Below are positions 17,501 to 26,314 of a DNA stretch of 64,000 nt, piece after piece. The notes under the pieces were generated by a model. That model worked only from the letters and a program-made list of their open reading frames with translations, was not told the origin of the DNA and searched no databases. The DNA comes from Sporosarcina sp. PTS2304 (lineage in GTDB: Bacteria; Bacillota; Bacilli; Bacillales_A; Planococcaceae), in NCBI RefSeq assembly GCF_003351785.1, contig NZ_CP031230.1, positions 1,794,001 to 1,858,000 on the forward strand, written 5' to 3'. Each line of letters begins with the position of its first letter. Position 1 is the stretch's first letter. Position numbers and translations under genes: made by a program.

Positions 17501-18351
17501 TCCACCCCTTCCACGAATAAAAAATCACTCGCTATTGATTGATAAGACTGTTGCCTTTTCTCGAAACTTTCTTTTTCCCTCACTGATAACCCAGCCACGA
17601 CCGCATTCATAAATGAAAACAAAGAAGCAGTCGCGTCGAGCGTTGACCTATTCGGTGAATAAATCGGAAATAATAAATGACTATAGGCGTGAATCGGAGC
17701 TAGCGACGAATCTGTAATCCCAATAATGAAAGCATCCTGTTTATGTGCCAATCGTGCAATTTGAATCGTTTCTTTCAAATAACGATGGAATGAAATGACA
17801 ATCACTACGGAATTGCTGTTCATTTGACTCAATGTTTGAATGACATCTTCCGTTTCGGGTCGCAACAACTGTACGTTACTTCTCACTAAACCGATTGTAT
17901 AGGAAAGCCAATTAGCTGCAGTATAAGACGATCGAAGCCCAAGCACATAGACAGTTTCGGCTTTAGAAAGCTGTTCAATCGCTTCTTCATAATCAGCCTC
18001 CTTAATCTGTTTCATCGTCTCCGCAATGGTTACACGATCCTTTTCCATCACTTGCTCGAAGAAATGCGGTGTTTGTTCGAGCACAAGCTTGGATTGCTGA
18101 TAGGTCGTCAAGCTACTTTGCTGAAACAACAAGCTCTCCCGAATAGTCTTTTGTAATTCGGCATAACCGGAAAGTTCCAAACTATGACAGAAGCGGATAA
18201 CCGTTGTCTCACTGACGTCAATCTTCGCACCAATTTCTTGCGCTGAAGACATCGCTACTATTTTCGGATGATCGATAACATACTGCCCTACTTTCTTTTG
18301 GCTTTTCGATAAATTATCGTAACGTTCCTGAATCAGCTCTTTAAATTTCAC
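17497..18351 (-). CDS. RpiR/MurR-family transcriptional regulator
   Basis: 284 residues. The N-terminal HTH (about 1-77) contains IGAKIDVSETTVIRFCHSLE; the SIS domain (about 120-250) has YVLGLRSSYTAANWLSYTIG and VIVISFHRYLKETIQIARLA. SIS domains usually bind phosphosugars, but RpiR regulators of amino-acid operons exist. It is the first gene of the operon and presumably regulates it. No clear palindrome was identified upstream. Confidence 0.9.
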   Translation of the reverse strand: MKFKELIQERYDNLSKSQKKVGQYVIDHPKIVAMSSAQEIGAKIDVSETTVIRFCHSLELSGYAELQKTIRESLLFQQSSLTTYQQSKLVLEQTPHFFEQVMEKDRVTIAETMKQIKEADYEEAIEQLSKAETVYVLGLRSSYTAANWLSYTIGLVRSNVQLLRPETEDVIQTLSQMNSNSVVIVISFHRYLKETIQIARLAHKQDAFIIGITDSSLAPIHAYSHLLFPIYSPNRSTLDATASLFSFMNAVVAGLSVREKESFEKRQQSYQSIASDFLFVEGVE

Positions 18352-18541
18352 AAACTCTCACTCCTTTTTGAAGCCGAAACATCTTTAATGTAGAATGTGA
18401 AGTTTATACTTCATCATTTGGTATGTATTAACTTACCATATACGTTAACAGAAAACAATGTAAAATCTGAATTATGAGCGGTTGGTATATGTTGGTGTTC
18501 TTTAAGCTATATTCCATACGTTCTGTAGTGTACTTATTAAT

Positions 18542-18577
18542 CGAAAAATGCCAACCTCCTTTGTGGGGTTGGCATTT
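18542..18577 (-). terminator. Strong hairpin with T-run on the minus strand
   Basis: AAATGCCAACC pairs with GGTTGGCATTT; reading the minus strand it is followed by TTTTT. It would stop transcription coming from the repeat region, upstream of the RpiR operon. Confidence 0.65.
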
Positions 18578-18616
18578 ACAACGTACATATGATAATATTT
18601 CGCTTTCATAATATAA

Positions 18617-19049
18617 GGAGCAAGGCTGACTTGAAGAGTCATGCGGCTTGCGCTGGAGGGCGATACGCTTTCCGGAGGGGACGCGGTGGACCGTCAAGCG
18701 CTGCGAGTTACACCTGTCGTCCTTATCCTCCCGGAGTCGATCGTCTTCCAGCTCCAGCCGAACTTTGTGTTGGCAAGACAGTTTGATCACTCTTTGTATG
18801 TAGTGAAGACTACCTGGACTTGTCTGCTACTTTATGTTCGTTTATTAGATGGAGCAAGGCTGACTTGGAGAGTCATGCGGCTTGCGCTTCCAGACGATAC
18901 GCTTTCCGGAGGGGACGCGGTGGACCCCGCAAAAGTGCACTGCGGGTTACACCTGTCGTCCTGATCCTCCCGGAGTCGATCGTCTTCCAGCTTCAGCCGA
19001 ACTTAGTGTGCGCAAGACAGGTTGATCACTCTTTGTATGTAGTGAAAGA
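18617..19049 (+). repeat. Two direct copies of a ~200-bp repeat (forward orientation)
   Basis: Copies at 18617-18811 and 18851-19049, 234 bp apart, both running from GGAGCAAGGCTGACTT to CTCTTTGTATGTAGTGAA. Shared blocks include ACGCTTTCCGGAGGGGACGC and CCTCCCGGAGTCGATCG. Long overlapping frames here are a by-product of high GC. The unit is related, in inverse orientation, to the array at 19255-19880. Confidence 0.85.
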
Positions 19050-19254
19050 TCAAGTGAGTAGACTTGTCTGATACCATGCGACCGTTTTTGAAGTTAAAAA
19101 GCGGTGAAGTGTGGCTAGCTACTATGACTGTTTCGATGAACTGAGTGGGAAAAGAAATGACTCTATATGCATTCACTCAGGCAATCCGAAGCTTCACCCA
19201 CACTGTTCAGAAAGCGTAACTTACCATACTATATTTCTGGACGAACACAAACTG

Positions 19255-19880
19255 ACTTACGAACACAAATTCAAGGATTCTCCCGGAAGAACCGGCGACT
19301 CCTGGAGGATCAGCACGACAGGCGTAATCGCCAACGCACTTCTGGCGAGTCCGCCGCGTGCCCTCAGGAAAGCGTCCGGTTCTGGAGGGAGAATCCTAGC
19401 ACATACCCTACTTTTCTGCACCGCACTGGAGAAGTCACTTCCGCCACTCCAACTTCTGGACGAACACCAACTGATTTCCCAACAAAAACTCAAGGATTCT
19501 CCCGGAAGAACCGGCGACTCCTGGAGGATCAGTGTGACAGGCGTAATCGCCAACGCACTACTGGCGAGTCCGCCGCACACCCTCAGGAAAGCGTCCGGTT
19601 CTGTAGGGAGAATCCTAGCACGTACACTACTTTTCTGCACCGCACTGGAGAAGTCACTTCCGCCACTCCAACTTCTGAACGAACACCAACTGATTTCCCA
19701 ACACTAACTCAAGGATTCTCCCGGAAGAACCGGCGACTCCTGGAGGATCAGTGTGACAGGCGTAATCGCCAACGCACTTCTGGCGAGTCCGCCGCACACC
19801 CTCAGGAAAGCGTCCGGTTCTGGAGGGAGAATCCTAACACGTACACTTATTTTCTGCACTTTACAGGAAGAATCACTTAC
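19255..19880 (-). repeat. Nearly three direct copies of a 219-bp repeat (reverse orientation)
   Basis: AAGGATTCTCCCGGAAGAAC recurs at 19273, 19492 and 19711, a constant 219-bp period. The reverse complement contains CGCTTTCCTGAGGG, GCGGACTCGCC, TACGCCTGTC and TGATCCTCCAGGAGTCG, the same scaffold as the forward copies at 18617-19049. No ribosome site accompanies the open frames. This stretch between 18.4 and 19.9 kb holds no credible gene. Confidence 0.85.
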
Positions 19881-19911
19881 CTCACACAAATATACTTTAC
19901 GAATAAATTCA

Positions 19912-20637
19912 TCAGTCAGCAAAAATAAAATTCACATCGCCTACGCCTATATCCGCTTTAATCTCTATTACTACATCCGACTGGCCATATGCTTCATTGA
20001 CATACACATCGTTACCTTTTGCGATCAGCTGCTTTGTCCCCACGCTCCCGATACCTTTTGAGACTTTCAGTTTCACACCGGTATGTTTCGGCAATATCAC
20101 TTCCATATCGCCGACCCCCATATCAAAATTTGCTGTAAAGCCATCTTGCCAGTCACCGCTTAAATCGACTGTCGTATCGCCTACACCTGCATCGATTGAC
20201 AATTTGCTGAGCCGGATGCCCGAAAGATTCAATTGCGAATCGGAAACGCCCATATCTACGCTCAAATCAATCGGGACTTCTTTCGTCAGCTGAAGCTTCC
20301 AATCATTGCGATTACGTCCAGTAATCTTGAAGATAGAAGATTGCTGGTGAACTGTCACATATCCTGTGCCTCTTTTCTGCTTATAACCAACAACCGGCTT
20401 CCACTTTTTCACGTTCGTATCAATCGTCCCGTCCACCCAGCCATCCGCGCCGCCTTCAACAAGCAGAGTGCCGGTACCAAAATCGATATCCACATCCAGC
20501 GACTCCGCATCGTCCTTTGCAATCGCCACTTCGTCCGTCCCTTTGCTCCCTAGGAAAAAAATATATACTTTGTAAATCTGCACACCCGCCACAGCGACTA
20601 CTGCCGCTATCAACAGCGCAATCCAGAATTTTCGCAT
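19912..20637 (-). CDS. Membrane-anchored toast-rack / LiaF-like protein
   Basis: 241 residues. An N-terminal segment (about 4-24, FWIALLIAAVVAVAGVQIY) anchors it in the membrane. The rest is a repetitive beta structure with recurring D-x-G-V-G-D and D-x-G turns (VDMGVSDSQLNLSG, IDAGVGDTTVDLSG, FDMGVGDMEVILP), typical of the toast-rack / LiaF C-terminal fold that modulates cell-envelope stress systems. No kinase-regulator pair is next to it. AAAGGAGGGGGC precedes the ATG. Confidence 0.75.
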   Translation of the reverse strand: MRKFWIALLIAAVVAVAGVQIYKVYIFFLGSKGTDEVAIAKDDAESLDVDIDFGTGTLLVEGGADGWVDGTIDTNVKKWKPVVGYKQKRGTGYVTVHQQSSIFKITGRNRNDWKLQLTKEVPIDLSVDMGVSDSQLNLSGIRLSKLSIDAGVGDTTVDLSGDWQDGFTANFDMGVGDMEVILPKHTGVKLKVSKGIGSVGTKQLIAKGNDVYVNEAYGQSDVVIEIKADIGVGDVNFIFAD

Positions 20638-20886
20638 ACTGCCCCCTCCTTTCCTCTATCATACTCATTTTTTCTGAAAATCGAATCAATCCAATGACGG
20701 AAGAGGAAGTCGGTCTTAGGGCGGAGTAGTACACTAGAAAAGTGCTTATGCTGTAAAATTTTCACGCCTGTTGATTAACCATATGATGTATCCTACTCAT
20801 TCATTTAAAAGCGAATAAAATAAACGGCCGACTTTGGCGATTAGGTGGAGTTACGCTGAAATTGGTGGTCTTCTTGTACAAATTGT

Positions 20887-21318
20887 TTACAAACCAAGCA
20901 ACCACGGCAATTGCATCTCGAGCATGATTTGGACAGCGGGCATAGGAAAATCATCCGGCAACAGATCTAAGTCATTTGTAAAACTGACAGAAAAGCCTTC
21001 TACGTGAAAATCAGGAGAGGCAAGCGCACTAGACGGTTCCTTTACAATCTCTCCAACAAAATGGTAGAAAACGATATAATGATACAATCCTTCCGCGCTT
21101 TTTCCAAACTCAGAGACTTCCCCTTCTTTCCTCGGGTCAATTCCAAGCGACTCGAAAAGGCGGTAAATCGTCGGAGGAAACTGCTCACAAGCTAGCAAAT
21201 AATTTACACAGTACTCGCAGTTACAATCTTGCGAGAGATAATGATGGTTGTCGTAAAATTTTTTTGTCCGCTGGGGATCTGTAGTAATTGTCCATGGCCC
21301 AACTATTTCTGTAATCAT
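20887..21318 (-). CDS. Conserved hypothetical protein with CxCxxC motif
   Basis: 143 residues. The motif QDCNCEYCVNYLLACEQ (about residues 30-46) has three closely spaced cysteines and a fourth nearby, a possible metal site, and GLYHYIVFYHFVGEI follows. It has the look of a small family I have seen in Bacillales near sugar or stress genes, but I cannot name it. GAAGGAAGTGA precedes the ATG. It lies directly upstream (same strand) of a PBP1A gene, 50 bp from the PBP stop codon. Confidence 0.6.
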   Translation of the reverse strand: MITEIVGPWTITTDPQRTKKFYDNHHYLSQDCNCEYCVNYLLACEQFPPTIYRLFESLGIDPRKEGEVSEFGKSAEGLYHYIVFYHFVGEIVKEPSSALASPDFHVEGFSVSFTNDLDLLPDDFPMPAVQIMLEMQLPWLLGL

Positions 21319-21367
21319 TAGATCACTTCCTTCACATATACTTTCACGAGTATATAGCTACTATTCT

Positions 21368-23419
21368 TCAGTCTTCTCCTTTAAACAAGCTCCGTCCCCA
21401 GTTTTCAAGCCCCTCCCAAAAATCTTTCACCTTCTTGTCTCTCTCTTTTTTCTTCTCTTTCTTTTCTCTTTCTTCCTTTGTCTTTCTCTTCTCCTTCTTC
21501 AATTCTTTTATTTCTTCATCAATTAATGACAAATCAAATTCCTTCGTCGTTAATTCGCTGGCTGATGTTGAAACGACTTGCGCGAAAATGGGCGGTGCGG
21601 TAAAGCTGCTAGTAGATGTTAAATAATGGTCAGCGTCTGTTTGATCATATCCGAGCCAAACTGCACCTGCTATATCTGGTGTATAACCGACGAACCAATG
21701 ATCTTTTGAACCGTTCACGCCTTCAATCGGCAGCTGTGTAGTGCCCGTCTTCCCCGCCACATCCATACCCGCCACTTGTGCTTTTTTGGCAGTCCCTTCT
21801 TTTACAGCCCCTTGCAACATATACGTCATTTGCTGGGCAACTTTTTCATCCGTCACTCGTACAGACTCTCCTCGCCACTTCCCGAGCACTTTTCCTTCCG
21901 AATCTTTAATCTCTGTAATCGCATGAGCCTCTTCCATCACGCCGTCATTCGCAAACGCAGAAAACGCTTGAGCCATGCGTAACGGAGAAGTTCCTTTATC
22001 CAGTCCTCCAAGCGCCAATCCAAGCGCCCGGTCATTCTTTTCCAATGAAATTCCAAACCGTTCAACAGCACGCACTCCATTTTTGATACTGATCTGATCC
22101 AACAGCCAAACAGGAGGAATATTATACGATTGTGTGAGTGCATCATACATCGTCACTTCCCCTCTATATTGCTGATCAAAATTTTTCGGAGAGTAGCCGT
22201 CTAGATTAATCGGTTCATCGACAAGTAAATCTGCCATATGATATCCTTCTTCAAGTGCAGGAGTATAGACAGCAAGCGGCTTTAACGCAGATCCAGGCTG
22301 TCGGATGAGATCCGTCGCATTATTGAAGCGTCCATGCGCATACTCTCCTCTGCCACCGACTAACGCCAAAATCCCGCCCGTTTTAGGATGTAGGAAAACA
22401 GACGCGCTCTGCAAAAGCTGGTCTGGAGCGCTCTTCGGAAAATAGTAGTCATCTGCATACACTTTTTCGAGCGCCTCTTGGATCACAGGATTGATAGTTG
22501 TCGTAATATGCAACCCACCGGACAGCACTTCACTTCTCGTCAAATGATATGTATTAACCGCCTCGTCCACTACCCGATCGATATAATATGGATAGTTCCC
22601 TTTATAATCTGGCACTGTCGATTTTGCTAGTGCTAGTTTCTGTCCAATCGCTTCATCATATTGTTGCTGGTTGCTATACTGTTCACGTAGCATCAACGCC
22701 AACACCAAATTGCGCCGTTCCACCGACTTTTCCATGTTTTTCGTAGGCGATAAATACGACGGTGCTTTTATGATGCCTGCGATTGTCGCTGATTCGCTTA
22801 ACGTCAATTCACTGACATCCTTACCAAAATAAGTCTGCGCCGCACGTTGAATCCCCCACGCCCCATCACCAAAATAAATTTGGTTAAGGTACCGTTCCAT
22901 AATCTCATCTTTCGAATACACCCGTTCAATCTTCTTAGCAAGAATCAGTTCTTTGAATTTGCGAGAATACGTGCGCTCCTGCGTCAAAAATGCGTTTTTC
23001 GCAAGCTGTTGCGTAATCGTACTGCCACCTGCCACGATTTTACCTTTGAACGCGTTCTTAAGTAAAGCACGTCCCATCGTTATATAATTGACGCCATGAT
23101 GTGTGTAAAAACGTTGATCTTCCACGGAAATGACGGCTTCGATCAGCGTCTTCGGAATCTGGTCGATCGTCACCCCTTCGATATTCGAATTCGACACCTT
23201 ACTGATGACTTCACCGTTCGGATCGTAAATAATCGTCGATCGTGGTGCCGGTTCTTCGAGTGCACTTACATCGCTGAATGTGATGAATATATTCAGTACG
23301 AGTAGTGCGCAAAAGACGACAAGAAGACTACTGATCAAGAAGAAACGAGTCATTCTTTTTTTCAGGCTGATTTCCGGATTTTTTTTACGTTGTTGTTCTT
23401 TATATTCTGATCTTTTCAT
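21368..23419 (-). CDS. Class A penicillin-binding protein, PBP1A family
   Basis: 683 residues: basic cytoplasmic tail, membrane helix at about 25-47, GT51 glycosyltransferase (EDQRFYTHHG near 100, GGSTITQQLAKNAF, RKFKELILAKKIE) and transpeptidase with SALK near 376, SYN near 425 and KTGTT near 558. It polymerises lipid II glycan and cross-links peptides outside the membrane. The C-terminus is a lysine/glutamate-rich tail of about 50 residues. A paralog with the same architecture lies at 34033. Monocistronic. Confidence 0.95.
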   Translation of the reverse strand: MKRSEYKEQQRKKNPEISLKKRMTRFFLISSLLVVFCALLVLNIFITFSDVSALEEPAPRSTIIYDPNGEVISKVSNSNIEGVTIDQIPKTLIEAVISVEDQRFYTHHGVNYITMGRALLKNAFKGKIVAGGSTITQQLAKNAFLTQERTYSRKFKELILAKKIERVYSKDEIMERYLNQIYFGDGAWGIQRAAQTYFGKDVSELTLSESATIAGIIKAPSYLSPTKNMEKSVERRNLVLALMLREQYSNQQQYDEAIGQKLALAKSTVPDYKGNYPYYIDRVVDEAVNTYHLTRSEVLSGGLHITTTINPVIQEALEKVYADDYYFPKSAPDQLLQSASVFLHPKTGGILALVGGRGEYAHGRFNNATDLIRQPGSALKPLAVYTPALEEGYHMADLLVDEPINLDGYSPKNFDQQYRGEVTMYDALTQSYNIPPVWLLDQISIKNGVRAVERFGISLEKNDRALGLALGGLDKGTSPLRMAQAFSAFANDGVMEEAHAITEIKDSEGKVLGKWRGESVRVTDEKVAQQMTYMLQGAVKEGTAKKAQVAGMDVAGKTGTTQLPIEGVNGSKDHWFVGYTPDIAGAVWLGYDQTDADHYLTSTSSFTAPPIFAQVVSTSASELTTKEFDLSLIDEEIKELKKEKRKTKEEREKKEKKKERDKKVKDFWEGLENWGRSLFKGED

Positions 23420-23502
23420 ATACGTTTCACCTGCTTGATTGTTGCGAATTTTGTTGGTTGAGTATAGCGTAGTATTGACGATGGGAATGTTTGAAGGTTG
23501 CA

Positions 23503-23549
23503 GGTATCGTTCTTCGCATAGTTTTCAAGTTGTGTAGTACATAGGCATC
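23503..23549. repeat. Type B palindromic element
   Basis: Opens GGTATCG and closes TTTTCAAGTTGTGTAGTAC then ATAGGCATC, the right arm typical of type B copies at 33998 and 37928. Confidence 0.55.
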
Positions 23550-23599
23550 TAACTTAATGGTAAGTGCGCGGAAGTTAAAATGTTCGTTTATATAGAAGA

Positions 23600-23651
23600 A
23601 AATGCCTCAAAGAATTGAATGGATAGATTCTTCGAGACATTTTCTTTTTTT
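23600..23651. terminator. Hairpin terminator between DUF1835 gene and PBP1A
   Basis: AAATG-CTC-AAGAAT pairs with ATTCTT-GAG-CATTT with single-base bulges; T-rich runs flank both sides, so it can serve the minus-strand DUF1835 gene. Confidence 0.6.
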
Positions 23652-23722
23652 AAATGAATGTTGTGAACAGTGTCTGGGTATGAAACTTTCACGACAGTTT
23701 ACACATACACATTCGTTTCATG

Positions 23723-24697
23723 CTAAGAAACTACTCGAATTTCATACTTCCGCCAGTCAGTCAAATCCCCACGCACCTCAAGGTCCCCCTGTCGGATCAA
23801 TTCACGCACACGGTACTCGATCCAGCTGTCACCGGTATAGTCCTCGAGCTCACCAAAAGCTTTGCCTATAAGCCCGATTGCTTGAAAGTACTCACCAGAG
23901 TTTTCCTTCTGCAGTTCCTTAGCACATTTCATGACGAACGCGTCGTGCCTCTCTTCATCCGCACTCCACAGTTCACCGTATTCCCATTTACGCAACAGGA
24001 ACTCATCGTACATGAGCGACATTCCTTCCTCCTCGATCGCTGCACGTCGAATCGGGTTCCATTGCCATGGTTTGACATGTGCATAGATATCATGGAGCTG
24101 TTCGGGCGAAAGTTCGCCAGAGTGTCGGATGTCGATAGTATATCCGTCGACAGCGACATGTAACGCATCGAATGCGTCTTTCGTGTTTAGTTCACTGATT
24201 TCGTTCGGTGCATCTTGTAGCAGATAGGCAGCGAATCGCAAACCGGTCTGTTCGGCAGCGTTATTACTCGTCCAGATCAAAATCGGCACATGCGGAGGAA
24301 TATGGTGGATCGTTTCAACAGCTCGAGTAAACTCCTGCTGATCGTGCGGACCGCGCAAATGCTCGCGTAGCCATCGAAAACGCTGTTCAATTCCTTCTTG
24401 TGTATGAAGCGCTTCGACTGGACCGACCGATAAAATGTCTGGGAAGCTAATAATTTGCTCAGAAGGGACTTTTTTAAAAGTGTGTCGCAGTGCGCCGGCT
24501 AGCGCTGGATGAAAAACGAGGTGGACTGTCTTAAGCTGATGTTCTTTCCGAGTGGCGGATAATGATTGACGTATGGTGCGCACTACTTTGCCAAGCGCTT
24601 CATCGTCTAATTGCTCTGTCTGACTGAACAGTGTCTGCAGCAACTTTTTCGCTTCGTGCTCTGTAAGCCGATTGATGGCTTGCTGAATGTTTTGCAT
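23723..24697 (-). CDS. DUF1835/DUF3658 domain protein
   Basis: 324 residues, starting at the ATG at 24697 with AAAGGAG nine bases upstream. The central region has VHLVFHPALAGALRHTFKK and ISFPDILSVGPVEALH (DUF1835), then IWTSNNAAEQTGLRFAAYLL; the C-terminal third (from about 215) matches DUF3658 (LYDEFLLRKW-like YDEFLLRKWEYG, IGLIGKAFGELEDYTGDSWI). Function is unknown; the pair is widespread in Firmicutes. The N-terminal 50 residues are helical. Single gene. Confidence 0.8.
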   Translation of the reverse strand: MQNIQQAINRLTEHEAKKLLQTLFSQTEQLDDEALGKVVRTIRQSLSATRKEHQLKTVHLVFHPALAGALRHTFKKVPSEQIISFPDILSVGPVEALHTQEGIEQRFRWLREHLRGPHDQQEFTRAVETIHHIPPHVPILIWTSNNAAEQTGLRFAAYLLQDAPNEISELNTKDAFDALHVAVDGYTIDIRHSGELSPEQLHDIYAHVKPWQWNPIRRAAIEEEGMSLMYDEFLLRKWEYGELWSADEERHDAFVMKCAKELQKENSGEYFQAIGLIGKAFGELEDYTGDSWIEYRVRELIRQGDLEVRGDLTDWRKYEIRVVS

Positions 24698-24798
24698 AGG
24701 CATATGCTCCTTTTAGATTCCTACAAAACTCTATTTCAATTTAAAATTATTTTCAATCTCACGTCACACAGACACCTAACTTTTAAGATCACAGTTTG

Positions 24799-25416
24799 TT
24801 AAATCTGTAGTTCTCCTACTAAGCCAATAGCATCGTGTCTTTCCATTTGTATTGCAATATGAGGCAATGTAAGATTTTCCCCTAGTTCAATTAATATTCT
24901 ACCACGATTCCATTCATCCTTTTTGAAATCGATTGCCCTTTCTCCTAATGGTGCGAGAATAGTTTTAGGGTCGGCACTATTTCTCGCACCAGTAAAATGT
25001 TCCGTTTCGTAAGTCGTATACGCATATACTTCACCAATCGTAATCCCTAAAAATCCGCACAATGCTTTTATATTAAGATAGCTTGCTCGAAGTTTTACTT
25101 TTATATCTCTCCTTGTTTTATTCCCTACACCAGTTTTCATTTCAAACATATATAAATCCCATACATTGTCATTTTCTTTTAAAACGAAATGATCTATACA
25201 CTTTTTCATTCCATGTTTCTTTTCTTGTCTTAAAAAACCGCATTTGATTTTGTCATCATAGTCTTCTACACAAATATTTGTACTATTGATTGTTAATCGT
25301 AATAAGCTTTTCCCATTTTTGTCTTTCTCTTTTAACTCGTAATATCTATTCTCAGGGAGAAAATAGTCATCCACTATAAAGTAATCCATCGCATATTGAA
25401 TTCTATTATTGTACAT
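24799..25416 (-). CDS. Putative PD-(D/E)XK nuclease-like protein, 205 aa
   Basis: AT-rich gene with a good site (GGAGG, eight bases before ATG). The core reads KKCIDHFVLKEND, WDLYMFEMKTGVG and then IKVKLRASYLNIKALCGFLG: an Asp-His followed by E-M-K on the next strand and a helix, as in many PD-(D/E)XK folds. It may be a nuclease of an accessory or defence function, or only a nuclease-like binding domain. No partner is adjacent except a small membrane protein. I do not recognise a named family. Confidence 0.45.
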   Translation of the reverse strand: MYNNRIQYAMDYFIVDDYFLPENRYYELKEKDKNGKSLLRLTINSTNICVEDYDDKIKCGFLRQEKKHGMKKCIDHFVLKENDNVWDLYMFEMKTGVGNKTRRDIKVKLRASYLNIKALCGFLGITIGEVYAYTTYETEHFTGARNSADPKTILAPLGERAIDFKKDEWNRGRILIELGENLTLPHIAIQMERHDAIGLVGELQI

Positions 25417-25535
25417 ATACTATTCCTCCTGAAAAGCATATACTTCGTCTACAATCGATTGTAATTATTCTAGAAATACACGACTTAGCTTACGTTTCGC
25501 GAATTCAATTGGAATGTACGATTAACTAAAAGATT

Positions 25536-25592
25536 AACTCTTTATCTTTGTGACAATACAAATACAAGGATAAAGAGTTTTTATTTGTTTTT
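25536..25592. terminator. Hairpin between two AT-rich genes
   Basis: AACTCTTTATC pairs perfectly with GATAAAGAGTT around a 22-base loop; the plus side is followed by TTTTTATTTG. It lies downstream of the membrane protein gene at 25615. Confidence 0.6.
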
Positions 25593-25614
25593 AGTAATTT
25601 AATTCACTTAAATT

Positions 25615-26178
25615 TCATACTCCTGAAACTATTAAAAGTAAATAAGTTATGATTGCAAAATGAAATCTCAAATCAATTTTATCTATGAGATAAAAAAGTT
25701 GAAAGTAGTTAAACGAAAAAATAATCCGAATTGAAAAGAATAATATCATAAGTAAATATGATAAATAGTATTTAAAAAGAATATTATTTTGATATTGATC
25801 GGGGAGTTTAGGAATAAATTCTTGAATTTTATCCGCAAAAAAGAGTGAAAATGTGGAAATGAAAATAAGTGGTAGCAAGATCTTTTTAAAACCCAATGTC
25901 AGTTGCCTACTAGCTATAGGTTGATATTTAATGGAAAGCATTATAAAAACTATAAATAAAATAACTGGAAATTGAAAGACGTTTATTATTATCGCATAAT
26001 TAAAGACTACTACTCTTCTGACCCCTAATATAGTAATAAATAAATTGTAAATATGAACCATGTTATATAAGAGATACGAAATAAAAGCATAATCTAACAA
26101 CAGTAAATAAAACCCGATTTTCCGATATCTCTCTAAGTTATGAGAGGAAATATTTTTTTCAATGTCTCTTAATTTCAT
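25615..26178 (-). CDS. Hypothetical integral membrane protein, 187 aa
   Basis: Four to five hydrophobic segments (IGFYLLLLDYAFISYLLYNM, INVFQFPVILFIVFIMLSI, LLPLIFISTFSLFF, YYLSYLLMILFFSIRIIF, FAIITYLLLIVSGV) in a gene distinctly richer in A+T than its flanks. AGGGGAG is correctly spaced before the ATG. No conserved motif is recognised. Together with the gene at 24799 it forms a small AT-rich patch, possibly acquired. Confidence 0.55.
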   Translation of the reverse strand: MKLRDIEKNISSHNLERYRKIGFYLLLLDYAFISYLLYNMVHIYNLFITILGVRRVVVFNYAIIINVFQFPVILFIVFIMLSIKYQPIASRQLTLGFKKILLPLIFISTFSLFFADKIQEFIPKLPDQYQNNILFKYYLSYLLMILFFSIRIIFSFNYFQLFYLIDKIDLRFHFAIITYLLLIVSGV

Positions 26179-26257
26179 TTTTGACTCCCCTCAAAAATTA
26201 CTGTAAATAATCTGTTGTTTTAATACCTTTTTAAGCTAAGTGAATTAATTAGTGATA

Positions 26258-26303
26258 GGTACCTGCGCAAGAAACTAACGTGAAAGTTTCGCGCACAGGT
26301 ACC
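26258..26303. repeat. Short type A palindrome
   Basis: 46 bp with both GGTACC ends and perfect outer arms (GGTACCTGCGC / GCGCACAGGTACC) but lacking the central 36 bp of the full element: a neat internal deletion derivative. Confidence 0.8.
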
Positions 26304-26314
26304 CTTCAATTTAA

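Larger units (their letters stand above)
23420..23722. other. Spacer with type B palindrome and terminator hairpin
   Basis: No gene seen. It contains a type B element at 23503-23549, a hairpin at 23600-23651 and a decayed type A-like stretch (GGTATGAAACTTTCACG to TTCGTTTCATG) at about 23677-23725. Confidence 0.5.

Noticed and set aside
18589..19928. Long open frames (up to 253 codons) in the GC-rich repeat arrays
   Set aside because: Mutually overlapping frames that simply repeat with the DNA period, no start signals, and the same DNA occurs in both orientations.
24041..24168. Frames opposite the DUF1835 gene and other large genes
   Set aside because: Antisense frames follow the codon pattern of the real genes, have no ribosome sites and no recognisable domains.
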